From: Methylocella silvestris
Lineage (GTDB): Bacteria; Pseudomonadota; Alphaproteobacteria; Rhizobiales; Beijerinckiaceae
Direction of reading: 5' to 3'
Assembly (NCBI RefSeq): GCF_002891535.1
Contig: NZ_PDZR01000032.1
Span: 1-38,921, forward strand
Length of the DNA: 38,921 nt
Part shown: positions 1 to 9,604 of the stretch, piece by piece
How positions within the stretch are numbered: the stretch's first letter is position 1
How the letters are laid out: the number at the start of each line of letters is the position of its first letter
Notes under the pieces: generated by a model
The model's database searches: none
Seen by the model: the letters and a program-made list of their open reading frames with translations, nothing else
What the model was told of the DNA's origin: nothing
Position numbers and translations under genes: made by a program

Positions 1-127
1 GAGCCGTCCTCACACGTCTCTTGGCTGGCTGACGCCGGTCGAATATGCTGCTGTCACGGCCGCTCAAGCGGCCGAATGAACGCCGGATACTCTCCATCAG
101 CCTGGATCAGAAATCGGGGGACCCTCA
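1..127 (+). mobile_element. IS3-family insertion sequence, right end (partial)
   Basis: The window opens inside an IS3-type element. The last 25 codons of its transposase are readable at 2-79, followed by about 45 bp of non-coding end. The end probably falls near 127, where the sequence reads TCA (TGA on the other strand) and the integrase reading frame stops abruptly. The terminal bases, read inward on the minus strand (TGAGGGTCCCCCGATTTCTG), have the C-rich look of IS3-family inverted repeats. The left end lies outside the window, so a target duplication cannot be checked. Confidence 0.6.
2..79 (+). CDS. IS3-family transposase OrfB, C-terminal fragment
   Basis: In the frame starting at base 2 the sequence translates as SRPHTSLGWLTPVEY followed by an Ala-rich tail and a TGA stop at 77-79. 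The RPHTSLGWLTPVEY stretch matches the well-known C-terminal end of IS3-family OrfB transposases (usually R-x-H-x-S-L-G-x-x-T-P-x-x-Y/F), just after the DDE integrase core. Only about 25 codons are inside the window, so the catalytic DDE residues are not seen. Whether the copy is intact upstream is unknown. Confidence 0.6.
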   Translation, partial: SRPHTSLGWLTPVEYAAVTAAQAAE

Positions 128-1172
128 GGCCTTGGCAAGCGGCCGCTGCTGGTGGCTTTGCGCCCAGGGTGCGCCGTCATCTCTCAGGAAAATCAACGCT
201 TGCTGCGGCCTTTCTAGAATTCGTTCTTCAAAGAAGCGGCGGCCCTCGTCGGCGAGGACGACATGACGTGGTTTCCCCGATTTTGAAATCTTGACCGCCA
301 GCGTTCCATTGGGGGCGTCAAAATCCGCAACCCGAAGTCGAATCAGCTCACCATATCGACATCCGGTGAAAAGCGCGCCGCGAATCAAGTCGCGAAAGCC
401 GCCATGCGTCGCGTCTATGAGATGCTGGCGCTCTTCGCCGTTAAGATAATGGACTCCGCGGCATCTGCCTCACGAAATGGTTTGACCTTGCGCCAGGCCT
501 CATCCGTGGTGGCTTTCCCGTCTTGATACGCATGGTTCAGCCCTGCCTTTAGGACCGTCAGCACGCGATTCGCCGTTGAGCGGCGACGGCGCCCCCCTCT
601 TGGTTACCGTCCGCGAAAGAATTCGTCGCCTGCTCTGCAGCTCCTTTGCGTGTCCTGACGAATTTGGCCGAGGACGCCAATTGCTCGTGCCAATCCCGAA
701 TTCGCTTGGTCGTAAGTTTTGAGATCTCGATCGCCCCGAGCTCTGGGATGATCCTGGCCTTCGCGGCGTAGCTGTCCGCTCGCACGCCTTTAGACCCTCT
801 TCGCTCTCGTGCTTGGAGATAGTCCAGCAGGGCCGCCTCGACAGTGTAACGCCCGGCATGCGGCTCGCCCTCGCCCGCGAGTTCTCGTGTTTTTTGCCCA
901 AAAAAGCTCCGGGCTCGTTCCTTAGCCTGAGCAAAGGAAAAGCAATTCAGCCCGTCAGCATCCCCCGCATCATCCGCCGCGCCGATCGATTTATAAATTT
1001 GTTTGCCTTCGTCCGAGCGCAGGCGCGCGATCCATGTGCCGCCGTTGCTTCCCCGGCGATATCCGATCGCACAGCCGGCCGATATGACAGTCCAATAGGG
1101 CTCACGCCGCTCGACGAGTTTCAGCCGCGCGTTTCGCGTGTCCATTTTGGGATTGCGAATGGATCTCGGCAT
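125..1172 (-). pseudogene. Phage-type tyrosine integrase, frameshifted and truncated
   Basis: Three minus-strand frames together read as one P4/phage-type tyrosine recombinase. The N-terminal arm and core-binding region lies at about 1172-620 (MPRSIRNPKMDTRN start; LDYLQARERRG; ITTKRIRDWHEQLA-like region). A middle piece (STANRVLTVLKAGLNHAYQD) lies near 590-440. The start of the catalytic domain lies at about 450-125 (RGALFTGCRYGELIRLRVADF), which contains the first catalytic Arg. At least two frameshifts separate the pieces. The frame stops at 125-127, where an IS end abuts, so the H-x-x-R box and the nucleophile Tyr are missing. The gene cannot make an active recombinase. Its 5' end faces the tRNA fragment at 1326-1355, as expected for a tRNA-targeting element. 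Confidence 0.8.
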
Positions 1173-1325
1173 GGCATTTATCCGTACGGAATTTGTACGG
1201 AAAAGGTGCAAGCGAACCGCCGCGAACTAGCAAGTACTTATCTGTAGTATTATCAACTAGTTATATGAGGCGCGGCCATTCCTTGTCATGCGCGGAAATG
1301 CATGTTACGCCTCTCTCACGGCGAA

Positions 1326-1355
1326 ACAGTGGTTCGATTCCCCTAGGGAGCGCCA
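1326..1355 (+). other. tRNA 3'-end fragment, candidate attachment-site remnant
   Basis: The bases GGTTCGATTC at 1331-1340 are a canonical T-loop and part of the T-stem. They are followed by an acceptor strand ending GGGAGCGCCA at 1346-1355, including an encoded CCA. No matching 5' acceptor strand (CGCTCCC) or anticodon arm is visible upstream, so this is only a tRNA 3' end. The integrase wreck begins about 150 bp away. Integrases of this type recombine at tRNA 3' ends and leave such duplicated fragments, so it probably marks an att site. The tRNA isotype is not determined. Confidence 0.55.
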
Positions 1356-1562
1356 AGCAAATCAAGTCGTTAGCTCTCGCTTTCGACGCGACCCGCTTGA
1401 TCATGCCGACGCTGCCTGGGCGAGCGACCCTCCCTTAACCGCCTCACCCTAGCCACATGAGCATGGACATTCTTCGATTCCCAAGATGCGTCGGCGAGGC
1501 GCCGCTCCGATTGCTAAAGATGCGTTCCCCCAATTCTTCAGGCGCGGCCGAAGGAATTGCTC

Positions 1563-1967
1563 ATGGACAAGTGCAAAGTGCTTTTGACGTTGAACGATTT
1601 GCTCCAGACGTCGACGGGAGGAGAACGCCGGTTCCGGACATGCGCCCAAAGCGCCGCAAACGTTGACGTCAAACGCATTCTTGAGGCCGCGGCAGATGGA
1701 TGCGCCGTGGGCGCCCGGCAACTGACAACGAAAATCCGCAGCCTGGGCGGCCAACCGCGTTCCGCCGGATCCGTAAATGGCGCAGTCGGCATGGACGATC
1801 GCTCCATCCTCGATGAATGCGAGCGTCACCAGCAAATAGCAAAGCACGGCTACGAAGCAGCGCTCGACGTGGATTTGCCTCTTGATGTGAAGGCGATACT
1901 TGAACGGCACTATAAGGTCGTTTCAGAAAATCACGACCGCATCCGCAATCTTCAAGACGCAGCGTAA
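1563..1967 (+). CDS. DUF2383 (PA2169-type) ferritin-like four-helix protein
   Basis: A 134-residue cytoplasmic protein with the layout of the DUF2383/PA2169 family: LNDLLQTSTGGERRFRTCA at the N-terminus, a central RQLTTKIRSLGGQP segment, then SILDECERHQQIAKHGYEAAL and a final helix around HYKVVSENHDRIRNL. The family is predicted to form a ferritin-like helical bundle and is often linked to stress conditions, but no enzymatic role is established. The ATG at 1563 is preferred over an in-frame TTG at 1557 because AAGGA at 1551-1555 is well spaced from it. The gene is monocistronic here. It lies between the integrase debris and an unrelated permease, and its start is about 200 bp from the tRNA fragment, so it may be the first gene outside the old element. 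Confidence 0.8.
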   Translation: MDKCKVLLTLNDLLQTSTGGERRFRTCAQSAANVDVKRILEAAADGCAVGARQLTTKIRSLGGQPRSAGSVNGAVGMDDRSILDECERHQQIAKHGYEAALDVDLPLDVKAILERHYKVVSENHDRIRNLQDAA

Positions 1968-2438
1968 TTTGCTGGACATCGTCAAGCCAGCCGCCTCGCC
2001 AGCTAGCACGCTCTTTCGGCACGAAGCATAGCGATACTACTCTGACCTTGCGTATCCGATAAGACTCGCTCCCGGCGCTGCCGCGCATCGTCGGTATCCT
2101 GCAAGGCGAGTTGGCGCAGACGGCGGACGCTATGATCGTACTCAACATCAGATTACCACACACGCTTCTCGGCTTCCGATGATCGCAGCGCGAATGCCCA
2201 CCCGCTCGTAGTGCGAAGGCGGTCGGCGCGCGCCCTGCTCTTGGGGCCAGGCCTCGATCACCGCCTCGCCGGGATTCCCTGCCGAACTGGTCCGGCGCTT
2301 CCCAAACGGGTCCGGATGCCGGGCCGAGAGCGGGTGCGTGCACGAGAGCTTCACGATACGATGGCTTGGTCGGAGCGACGCGAAGGACCTCCTTGCGATC
2401 GCGCCTTTCGTCCACGCCTGCGAAAATGGAATGAACTG
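1968..2438 (+). other. Intergenic region, nothing recognised
   Basis: About 470 bp between the DUF2383 gene and the AEC permease. Open frames exist on both strands but none gives a protein I recognise or has a convincing start. The permease frame stays open back to about 2211, but that leader is Arg-rich and lacks family features. Confidence 0.4.
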
Positions 2439-3383
2439 ATGGCGGCGACCATTATTCTCGTGCTTGCGCCAAATTTCTTCGTGCTGGCCGGCGGCTACTG
2501 CGCTGGCCGGCTGCGCGTGGTGGACAACGGCAACGTCGACAGTCTCAACGTGCTGGTCATGAACTTCGCTCTGCCTGCGGCGCTGTTTGTGGCGACTGCG
2601 TCGGCTCCGCGCGAAGAACTGCTCGCGCAGGCCCCTCTGTTCGCCATCCTGGGCCTCGTCATGCTGACCGTTCACCTCGCCTGGTACGTCCTCGCGCGTT
2701 GGCTCTGGCAGGCCACCAGGGCTGACGCTTCGCTACAGGCGCTCACCATTTCGTTTCCCAATCTGGCGGGGGTCGGCCTGCCGATCGCAGCGTCGTTGCT
2801 TGGGCCATCGGGAATGGTTCCCGTGGCTGTCGCGCTGGCGTCCGGCTCGATCATCGTCAGTCCATTGAGCCTGCTCATCGTCGAGATGAGCGGCGGCCAG
2901 AAGAACCCCGCCGAGAAGCCCATTGCGCGTACGCTCAGAGCGTTGCGCCGGGCGATGACCAAGCCCATCGTTTTGGCGCCGGCTCTCGGCATCGTCTTTG
3001 CTTTATCCGGGTTCAAGCTCGACGCGGTCGCAAAGGAATGCCTCATGCTGATCGGCCGCGCCGCCCCGGGCGTTGCGCTTTTCCTTACTGGGCTCGTCCT
3101 ATCGTCGCAACCCTTCCGCCTGGACTGGAAAATCATCGCGGCGACTTTCGTGGCCGATATCGTTCGGCCGCTGCTGACGGTCGCGGTCGTCTTTGCCCTT
3201 CCGGTCGCTCCAGAGACAGCCAAGATCGCGATCCTGATGGCTGCCGTGCCGTCCGGTTTTTTCGGCATCCTGTTTGCGGTCAGCTACCGCCTCGACTCCG
3301 CGGCGATCGGATCGATGGTGTTCGCCAGCACCGTGTTCAGCATCGTGACGATGGCGATCGCAATCGCGGTCCTCTATCCTTGA
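2439..3383 (+). CDS. AEC-family (auxin efflux carrier-type) permease
   Basis: A 314-residue integral membrane protein of the AEC transporter family, which exports or imports organic anions such as malonate in bacteria. It has about ten hydrophobic segments in two halves. The N-terminal half contains LVMNFALPAALFVATAS, and a re-entrant-like segment SFPNLAGVGLPIAASLLG has the Asn and Pro typical of AEC proteins. The C-terminal half ends with PSGFFGILFAVSYRLD and a last helix VFSIVTMAIAIAVLY. The start at 2439 (MAATIILVLAPNFF) places the first membrane segment at the N-terminus as usual; the frame is open further upstream but that part is not membrane-like. The substrate cannot be told from sequence. 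There is no co-directional partner within 480 bp. Confidence 0.85.
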   Translation: MAATIILVLAPNFFVLAGGYCAGRLRVVDNGNVDSLNVLVMNFALPAALFVATASAPREELLAQAPLFAILGLVMLTVHLAWYVLARWLWQATRADASLQALTISFPNLAGVGLPIAASLLGPSGMVPVAVALASGSIIVSPLSLLIVEMSGGQKNPAEKPIARTLRALRRAMTKPIVLAPALGIVFALSGFKLDAVAKECLMLIGRAAPGVALFLTGLVLSSQPFRLDWKIIAATFVADIVRPLLTVAVVFALPVAPETAKIAILMAAVPSGFFGILFAVSYRLDSAAIGSMVFASTVFSIVTMAIAIAVLYP

Positions 3384-3870
3384 CGCTCTTCGAAGAGCAT
3401 TGCGATCCACTGTTGTGGCCATGGACTGCGGCACGAAGTTTCGTCGATCCGTGATGTGTTTGGCGGCGCGCCGATGTTGCGCCTGGCGATGATAGCGCCG
3501 CGCTGGAAGCGGCGAATCCGGCGGCGCGCCCGATCAGATCAATCGATCAAAGCCTATGTCCCGTTCGCGCGCTCCGCCAACGCCGTCGCGCGCCTGGCGA
3601 AGCCCTGCCGGCCGCAGGCAAGGCCTCATACTTTCGTATTCTCGACTTCGCCTCGAAAGCGCGCCAACGTCGCCAAGTGGATGTTCTGCAACAGAGCGTC
3701 CACGACCTCGTGGTTCATTCCACCTGATGTTCGGGGACAGCTATTCAGCTGTCGCGCTACGAGGATGCTTTTCAGATCCAGATGCGGTTTCGTATCGAAT
3801 TCAGGATCAAACAAAGCCTTGAGGCACCTCCCCGGTCGCGCGATCCGACTGGGCCAGAAGGGAGCATTCC
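3384..3870 (+). other. Intergenic region upstream of the RND operon
   Basis: About 490 bp with no recognisable gene. GCTCTTCGAAGAGC at 3385-3398 is a short perfect palindrome directly after the AEC stop codon. It could be a weak terminator stem but lacks a T-run. The promoter of the RND operon should lie near the right end; AGAAGGGAG just before 3871 is the ribosome binding site of the adaptor gene. Confidence 0.35.
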
Positions 3871-5100
3871 ATGTCCACGGCCAATCCTTCCGCTGGCGGT
3901 CCGCAAAAGGCGGCATCTGGAAGCGCCGGCCGCTGGTCGAAAGCAAAAGCGTTGCTGGCCGTTGCGGGATTTGGCGGCGCGTTCCTTGGGCTCGCGGCCG
4001 CCGTGCATTTTGCTATTGCGCCGAAGCCCCGGGCGGCGGCGGCCCCAGCGCCGGTCCCGGTCGTCACCGCCCTTGTGCAGCGGCAGGACGCGCCCGTCAT
4101 CCTGACCGGCCTTGGCATTGTCCAAGCTTTCAACACGGCGACGATCCGCAGCCAGGTCACGGGCGTGCTGGAGAGCGTCGGCTTTATCGAGGGCCAATCG
4201 GTCAAACGCGGCGATGTGCTGGCGCAGATCGATCCGCGCCTGTTTCAGGCCCGGCTCGATCAGGCCGAGGCGCAGCTTGGCCGCGATCAGGCGCAGCTTG
4301 CCAATACGCAAACGAATCTCGGGCGCGACGAACCGCTGCTGCAGCGTGGCTTTGCCACCAATCAGGCGGTCACGGATCTGTCGGCCAGGGTCAGCCAGCT
4401 GCAAAGCACGCTGAAAGCGGATCAGGCGGCGGTCGAGGCGGCCGGGATCGAACTCGATTACGCCACCCTGCGCGCGCCCTTCGATGGCGTGACAGGCGTG
4501 CGGATGATCGATATCGGCAATGTCATTCATCCGGCGGACCCGACTGGAATCGTGACGCTGACGCAAGTCCAGCCGATCAGCGTGCTGTTTACGCTGCCTG
4601 TTGAAGATATTCCCGCGGTCCAGACCGCGCTTGCCCGCGGGCCGGTGACCGCGACCGTTTACAATCAGAGCGGTACAAAGCGGCTTGATGCCGGAACATT
4701 GCTGCTCATCAACAATGTCGCCGCGCCCAACTCCGGCACGGTCCAAATGAAGGCGACTTTTCCAAACGCGCAGCGGCAGCTCTGGCCCGGCGCCTTCGTC
4801 AACGCCGAGATCACGACATCGATTGTGAAGGACGCGCTGACGATCCCGACCGACGCCATCCAGCAGAATGACCAGGGCGCGTTCGTCTATGTCGTCGGCC
4901 CGGATCGCAAGGTCTCGATCCAGCCCGTCGAACTCGGCCAGCGGGTGCGCGGCGTCGCGCTGATCACGAAGGGACTTTCCGCCGGCCAGAGCGTCGTGGT
5001 TCAGGGCCAGTATCGGCTGCTGCCTGGAGCCGAGGTCACGCCATCGGCGCCGGGAGAGGTTCAAAACGCCTCGACGGCGAGCGCTGGAATGCTGCCATGA
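3871..5100 (+). CDS. RND efflux periplasmic adaptor (MdtA/AcrA type)
   Basis: A 409-residue membrane-fusion protein that links an inner-membrane RND pump to an outer-membrane channel. One N-terminal membrane anchor (about residues 27-50, LLAVAGFGGAFLGLAAAVHF) is followed by the first lipoyl half (IRSQVTGVLESVGFIEGQSVKRGDVLAQID), an alpha-helical hairpin rich in Gln and Ala, the second lipoyl half (YATLRAPFDGVTGVRMID), and beta-barrel and membrane-proximal domains ending in SAGQSVVVQGQYRLLPGAEV. This is the complete MdtA-like layout. GAAGGGAG precedes the ATG. The stop overlaps the start of the permease by four bases (ATGA), which indicates translational coupling. No outer-membrane factor gene is nearby, so a TolC-type partner must be encoded elsewhere. 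Confidence 0.92.
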   Translation: MSTANPSAGGPQKAASGSAGRWSKAKALLAVAGFGGAFLGLAAAVHFAIAPKPRAAAAPAPVPVVTALVQRQDAPVILTGLGIVQAFNTATIRSQVTGVLESVGFIEGQSVKRGDVLAQIDPRLFQARLDQAEAQLGRDQAQLANTQTNLGRDEPLLQRGFATNQAVTDLSARVSQLQSTLKADQAAVEAAGIELDYATLRAPFDGVTGVRMIDIGNVIHPADPTGIVTLTQVQPISVLFTLPVEDIPAVQTALARGPVTATVYNQSGTKRLDAGTLLLINNVAAPNSGTVQMKATFPNAQRQLWPGAFVNAEITTSIVKDALTIPTDAIQQNDQGAFVYVVGPDRKVSIQPVELGQRVRGVALITKGLSAGQSVVVQGQYRLLPGAEVTPSAPGEVQNASTASAGMLP

Positions 5101-8100
5101 ATCTTTCCTCCGGCTTCATCAGACGTCCAATTGCGACCACGCTCCTGATGGTCGCCATCGTCGCCCTCGGCGCAATCGGCTATGTCCTGCTGCCGGTTGC
5201 GGCGCTCCCGAATATCGACTCTCCGACGATTCAGGTCACCGCCCAATTGCCCGGCGCGGACCCCGGCACGATGGCGTCCTCGGTCGCGACCCAGCTCGAG
5301 CGGCAGTTCGGCCAGATTGCCGGCGTCAGCCAGATGACCTCAAGCAGCGGCGCCGGCCTGACGCAGGTGACGCTTCAATTCGATCGCAGCCGCAGCATCG
5401 ACGCCGCAGCGACCGACGTACAGGCGGCCATTTCGGCGACGCAGGGGCTGCTGCCCGCGACGCTTCTCAGCACGCCGACCTATCGCAAGATCAATCCCGC
5501 CGATACGCCGATCCTGCTGATCGCACTGACCTCTGACGTCCTGCCGATCATGACCGTCAGCGACTACGCCAATTCCATTCTGGCGCAAAAACTGTCGCAA
5601 GTCCCCGGGGTGGGTCTTGTCGGCGTCGGCGGCCTCGTCAATCCGGCGATCCGCATTCAGGTCAATCCGGCCCAGCTCGCCGCGGCCAATCTCGATTTCG
5701 AGTCCGTCCGGACGGCGCTTGCCGCCGTCACCGTGGACCAGGCCAAGGGCCAGCTTTACGGCGGCCAGCAGGCGGTGGCGCTACAGACCAACGACCAGCT
5801 GACCACAGCGGAAGGTTTCGCCGACACGATTGTGGCCTACCGCGATGGCGCGCCGATCCGCGTGCGCGACATCGGGCGCGCGATCAAGGCGCCGCAGGAC
5901 ACGACGCTGGCTGGCTGGCTGAACGAAAAGCCCGCCGTTCTGCTCGCCGTGCAGCGCGAGCCCGGCGCCAATGTCATGGCGACCGTCGAGGCGATCAAGA
6001 AAAGCCTGCCGCGGCTGCAGGCTTCGCTGCCGCCCTCGATCGACGTGAAAATCGTCTCCGACCGCACACAGACCATCGCGGCGAGCATCAACGACGTTCG
6101 CTTCACGCTTTTGCTTACCATCGGCCTTGTGGTCATGGTCATTGCGGTGTTTTTGCGCAGGCTCTGGGCGACCGTCATTCCCGCAATTTCTGTTCCTATC
6201 TCCATCGTCGGCACATTTGCTGTGATGTATGTGCTGGGCTTCAGCCTCGACAATCTCTCGCTCATGGCGCTCACCATCGCCGTCGGCTTCGTCGTCGACG
6301 ACGCCATCGTGATGGTCGAGAACATCGTGCGCCACATCGAGGGGGGCGCCTCGCCGATGCAGGCGGCCCTCGACGGCGCCGGCGAGATCGGCTTCACGAT
6401 CCTGTCGATCTCGATCTCGCTTGTGGCGGTGTTCATTCCGCTATTTTTGATGGGCGGCGTCGTCGGCCTGCTGTTTCGCGAATTTGCGGTGACGGTCGCC
6501 GTGTCGATCCTTGTGTCGGTGGCCGTTTCTCTGACGCTGACGCCCATGCTCTGCGCAAGCCTCCTGCCGGCCGCCGCTGCGGCAAAAGAAAATTGGGCGT
6601 CGCGCGGACTTGAACATTTCTTCGTCTGGCTGAATGCGGTCTACGATCGCGCCCTTGTGGTCGCCTTACGCCATCGTCGCGTCACCCTCGCTGTGATGCT
6701 TGCAACGGTGGCTGCTACAGTGGCGCTGTTCATTGTCATCCCGAAAGGCTTCTTCCCGCAACAGGACACGGGGTTGATCATTGGCGTCAGCGAAGGCGCG
6801 CAGGATGTCTCGCCCGATGGCATGAAGCAGAGGCTGAAAGCCATTCTGGAGATTGCCGCCAGCGATTCCGCCGTGGCCTCGGCCGTCGGCTACATCGGGC
6901 CGGGCGGGCCGACCGTGACCGAGAATGACGGACGCGTCTTCATCACCCTGAAGCCCAAAGGCGAACGGGACGTGACAGCCGACCAGATCATTGCCCGGCT
7001 AAGCGTGGCGATGCAGCAGGTTCAGGGCATGGTTCTCTACATGCAGGCGGCTCAGGACATCAACATCGGCGGACGTATTTCAAAGACGCAATACCAGTAC
7101 ACGCTGACCGGCGTCGACAGCGACGAGCTGACCCGCTACGCGCCGCTGCTCTTTGAAAGATTGAAGACGCTTCCCGAACTGGCGTCGGTCGCGACCGATC
7201 AGCAATCCGCTGGCCGGACGCTGAATGTCGAGATAGACCGCACCGCGGCCGCGCGCCTTGGCATCGATCCGGCGACGGTGGATTCGACGCTCTACGACGC
7301 TTTCGGCCAGCGGCATGTGGCGCGCATTTATACCGCGCTGAACCAATATTATGTCATTCTTGAAGTCGATCCGCGCTATCAGCTCGGGCCAAACGCGCTG
7401 GAGCGAATCTACATCCGCACGCAGAATAATACGATGACGCCGCTGCGCCAGATCGCGCGCCTGACCTCAGGCGTCGCGCCGATCGCCATCAATCATCAAA
7501 ATCAGTTCCCTTCAGTGACGCTCAGCTTCAACCTGGCGCCGGGCGCGACGATCGGCGCTGCGGTTGCGGCGGTTGAGGCGGCAAACGCCGCGCTTCACAT
7601 GCCCCGCTCGATTGCGGCCGGCTTTTCCGGCAATGCGCAAGCGTTCCAGAACTCGCTGGGAAGCACGCCGCCGCTGATCCTCGCTGCGCTCTTTGCCGTC
7701 TATATCATCCTTGGCATGCTCTATGAGAGCGCTATCCATCCCCTGACTATCCTTTCGACCTTGCCGTCGGCTGGCCTTGGCGCGCTCGCCACATTGGCGC
7801 TGGTCGGCCGCCCGCTCGACGTCATCGGCATCATCGGCATCATGCTTCTCATCGGCATTGTGAAAAAGAACGGCATCATGCTGGTTGATGTCGCGCTCGA
7901 AGCGCAGCGCACGCGCGGCCTTTCCGCCGAAGACGCCGCCCATGAGGCCGCCCGCCTGCGCTTCCGGCCGATCCTGATGACGACCATGTGCGCGCTTTTA
8001 GGCGGCATCCCGCTGATGCTCGGGACGGGCACAGGCTCCGAAATCCGCCAGCCGCTTGGCTATGCCATCGTCGGCGGGCTTCTCGTGTCACAGGCTCTGA

Positions 8101-8270
8101 CGCTCTTCACGACGCCTGTCGTCTACATCTACATGGACAAGCTCGGCGCGGCGCTGAGTCGTGGGAGGAAGGGCCGCGCTGACCCCGCGGCCGCAAGCAA
8201 ACAAGACCCCAGGCCGCCCACAGCTTCGTCGCGAGCGGCGAATGCCGCGCCCGGAGGACAAGCCAGTTGA
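5097..8270 (+). CDS. RND multidrug efflux permease (HAE1 family, MdtB/MdtC-like)
   Basis: A 1057-residue inner-membrane proton/drug antiporter of normal length for the HAE1 family. It starts with the typical [15 protein letters not shown] first helix. The TM4 proton-relay pair is present in [15 protein letters not shown], and the TM10 lysine is kept in [14 protein letters not shown], so the relay looks intact. Two large periplasmic loops follow TM1 and TM7. The hydrophilic C-terminal tail of about 40 residues is cytoplasmic. It is coupled to the upstream adaptor by an ATGA overlap, and together they form two parts of a tripartite pump. The substrate range is not predictable; sequence flavour ([33 protein letters not shown]) is closest to the MdtBC/MexF-like group. 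Confidence 0.93.
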   Translation: MNLSSGFIRRPIATTLLMVAIVALGAIGYVLLPVAALPNIDSPTIQVTAQLPGADPGTMASSVATQLERQFGQIAGVSQMTSSSGAGLTQVTLQFDRSRSIDAAATDVQAAISATQGLLPATLLSTPTYRKINPADTPILLIALTSDVLPIMTVSDYANSILAQKLSQVPGVGLVGVGGLVNPAIRIQVNPAQLAAANLDFESVRTALAAVTVDQAKGQLYGGQQAVALQTNDQLTTAEGFADTIVAYRDGAPIRVRDIGRAIKAPQDTTLAGWLNEKPAVLLAVQREPGANVMATVEAIKKSLPRLQASLPPSIDVKIVSDRTQTIAASINDVRFTLLLTIGLVVMVIAVFLRRLWATVIPAISVPISIVGTFAVMYVLGFSLDNLSLMALTIAVGFVVDDAIVMVENIVRHIEGGASPMQAALDGAGEIGFTILSISISLVAVFIPLFLMGGVVGLLFREFAVTVAVSILVSVAVSLTLTPMLCASLLPAAAAAKENWASRGLEHFFVWLNAVYDRALVVALRHRRVTLAVMLATVAATVALFIVIPKGFFPQQDTGLIIGVSEGAQDVSPDGMKQRLKAILEIAASDSAVASAVGYIGPGGPTVTENDGRVFITLKPKGERDVTADQIIARLSVAMQQVQGMVLYMQAAQDINIGGRISKTQYQYTLTGVDSDELTRYAPLLFERLKTLPELASVATDQQSAGRTLNVEIDRTAAARLGIDPATVDSTLYDAFGQRHVARIYTALNQYYVILEVDPRYQLGPNALERIYIRTQNNTMTPLRQIARLTSGVAPIAINHQNQFPSVTLSFNLAPGATIGAAVAAVEAANAALHMPRSIAAGFSGNAQAFQNSLGSTPPLILAALFAVYIILGMLYESAIHPLTILSTLPSAGLGALATLALVGRPLDVIGIIGIMLLIGIVKKNGIMLVDVALEAQRTRGLSAEDAAHEAARLRFRPILMTTMCALLGGIPLMLGTGTGSEIRQPLGYAIVGGLLVSQALTLFTTPVVYIYMDKLGAALSRGRKGRADPAAASKQDPRPPTASSRAANAAPGGQAS

Positions 8271-8405
8271 ATTTCTTCAGGCCTGTCCTGATTGTTTGTC
8301 GAGCGGTTTGTTGCAATTGGCATCCGCGGCATGGCGCCAACGCCAAACCTGGAGATGATCCATGAAACTCAGCGCGGGCCCGAGCGGCGGAGCCAATTAA
8401 TAGCG

Positions 8406-9389
8406 TCAGCGCGCAGACTCCATCACGGGCGCGCTAGCAGTGCCAGCGTCAGGACGGGGCTGCGCAAGCACATGCACCGTCGCGGTCATGCCGGCTGCAA
8501 GATGCACGCCCTTCGGCGCCGCGTCGAAGGTGATGCGGACCGGAATGCGCTGGGCAAGACGCACCCAGGTGAACACGGGATTGACCGCCGGCAGACCGGC
8601 GACGCCCGGCGTGGCGTTCGGATCCATGATGCCGCGGGCGAGGCTCTCGACACGCCCCTCAATGGGTTGATCGGGAAAGCCCATGAGGATGATTTCGGCC
8701 GGATCACCGGGGCGGATGCGCGCAATCTGGGTCTCCTCGAAATAGCCCGAGACCCAGTAGCTGTCTGAATCGACGAGCGTCATCGCCGCCTGTCCGATCG
8801 TCGCATAGGTTCCGGTCTGCAGGAGCAGATTGGTCACATAGCCATTGACGGGCGAACGAACCTCGACGCGGTTCAGATTTAGCCTCGCATTGTCGAGATC
8901 GACCATCGCGCTGTCATAGGCGGCCTTGGCGATCTCTGCTTCGCTCTCGAATGTCTGGCGGACCTCTGGACTGACGGCGGCGTCGCTGAGCTCATCGCGC
9001 CGCGCCGCCTCAGCCTGACTGTTGACCATCTGGGCCTGCGCCCGAGCAAGCGCTGTCTCGGCGCGGCGCGCCGCGATGAGATAGTCGCGATCATCGATGC
9101 GAAACAGCAGATCGCCTTTTTTGATCCTCTGGTTATCGCCGACGAGCACCGCCGTGACCTGGCCAGATACCTGTGGCGCCACTTGCGCCGTATAGACGCG
9201 TACGGTCGCGTCGCGCGTCCATGGCGTATCGAAATAATAGCGCCAGGCGAGCCAGCCCAGCACGACTGCCCCAGCCAGCACGACAAAAACAGTGAACAGG
9301 CCAAAGGCGGAGGGGGTGGCCGGGACGGGCGACGCCGCGCTTTGAGCGCTTGTCGGCGTAGCGATGTTTTTTGGCGGGATTTCCGACAT
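8406..9389 (-). CDS. HlyD-family adaptor, AaeA-like (aromatic acid efflux)
   Basis: A 327-residue single-anchor periplasmic adaptor. A membrane segment (about residues 28-50, FGLFTVFVVLAGAVVLGWLAW) is followed by a lipoyl motif (APQVSGQVTAVLVGDNQRIKKGDLLFRID), a helical hairpin, the second lipoyl half (VEVRSPVNGYVTNLLLQTGTY) and a beta-barrel region. The order and the phrase GYFEETQIARIRPGDPAEI match the AaeA/EmrA-like branch that works with FUSC-type pumps. The ATG at 9389 gives the usual short cytoplasmic tail; the longer open frame upstream overlaps the DUF1656 gene and is not credible. It is the third gene of a tight minus-strand operon, FUSC-DUF1656-adaptor, with 2 bp between DUF1656 and this gene. 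Confidence 0.88.
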   Translation of the reverse strand: MSEIPPKNIATPTSAQSAASPVPATPSAFGLFTVFVVLAGAVVLGWLAWRYYFDTPWTRDATVRVYTAQVAPQVSGQVTAVLVGDNQRIKKGDLLFRIDDRDYLIAARRAETALARAQAQMVNSQAEAARRDELSDAAVSPEVRQTFESEAEIAKAAYDSAMVDLDNARLNLNRVEVRSPVNGYVTNLLLQTGTYATIGQAAMTLVDSDSYWVSGYFEETQIARIRPGDPAEIILMGFPDQPIEGRVESLARGIMDPNATPGVAGLPAVNPVFTWVRLAQRIPVRITFDAAPKGVHLAAGMTATVHVLAQPRPDAGTASAPVMESAR

Positions 9390-9391
9390 GG

Positions 9392-9604
9392 CTAGATGCG
9401 CCCAAGCAGGAGAACGAGCCCCGACAGGAGCCCTATGAACACGGCAAGCTCCATCGCCGGCGAGCGCGCCAGAAGAGCTACGCCGCGCGTGCGATGAACA
9501 ATGGCAAGCGCCCCGAGCGTGGCGACAAAGGCGATCGGCAGACAAAGCGCAAAGGGGGATATGAACACGCCCATCACGTCGATCTCGCGCAGCGGAAATA
9601 TCAT
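9392..9604 (-). CDS. DUF1656 small membrane protein, AaeX-like
   Basis: A 70-residue protein with two hydrophobic segments (about residues 10-35 and 48-68) and the typical DUF1656 opening REIDVMGVFISPFA. AaeX-type proteins almost always sit between a FUSC pump and a HlyD adaptor, as here; their exact function is unknown but they are taken as accessory parts of hydroxybenzoate-type efflux systems. The start codon overlaps the FUSC stop by four bases (ATGA), so translation is probably coupled. Confidence 0.85.
   Translation of the reverse strand: MIFPLREIDVMGVFISPFALCLPIAFVATLGALAIVHRTRGVALLARSPAMELAVFIGLLSGLVLLLGRI

Noticed and set aside
1265-1355. Complete tRNA gene ending at 1355
   Set aside because: Only the T-loop and 3' acceptor strand are present; there is no matching 5' acceptor strand or anticodon arm.
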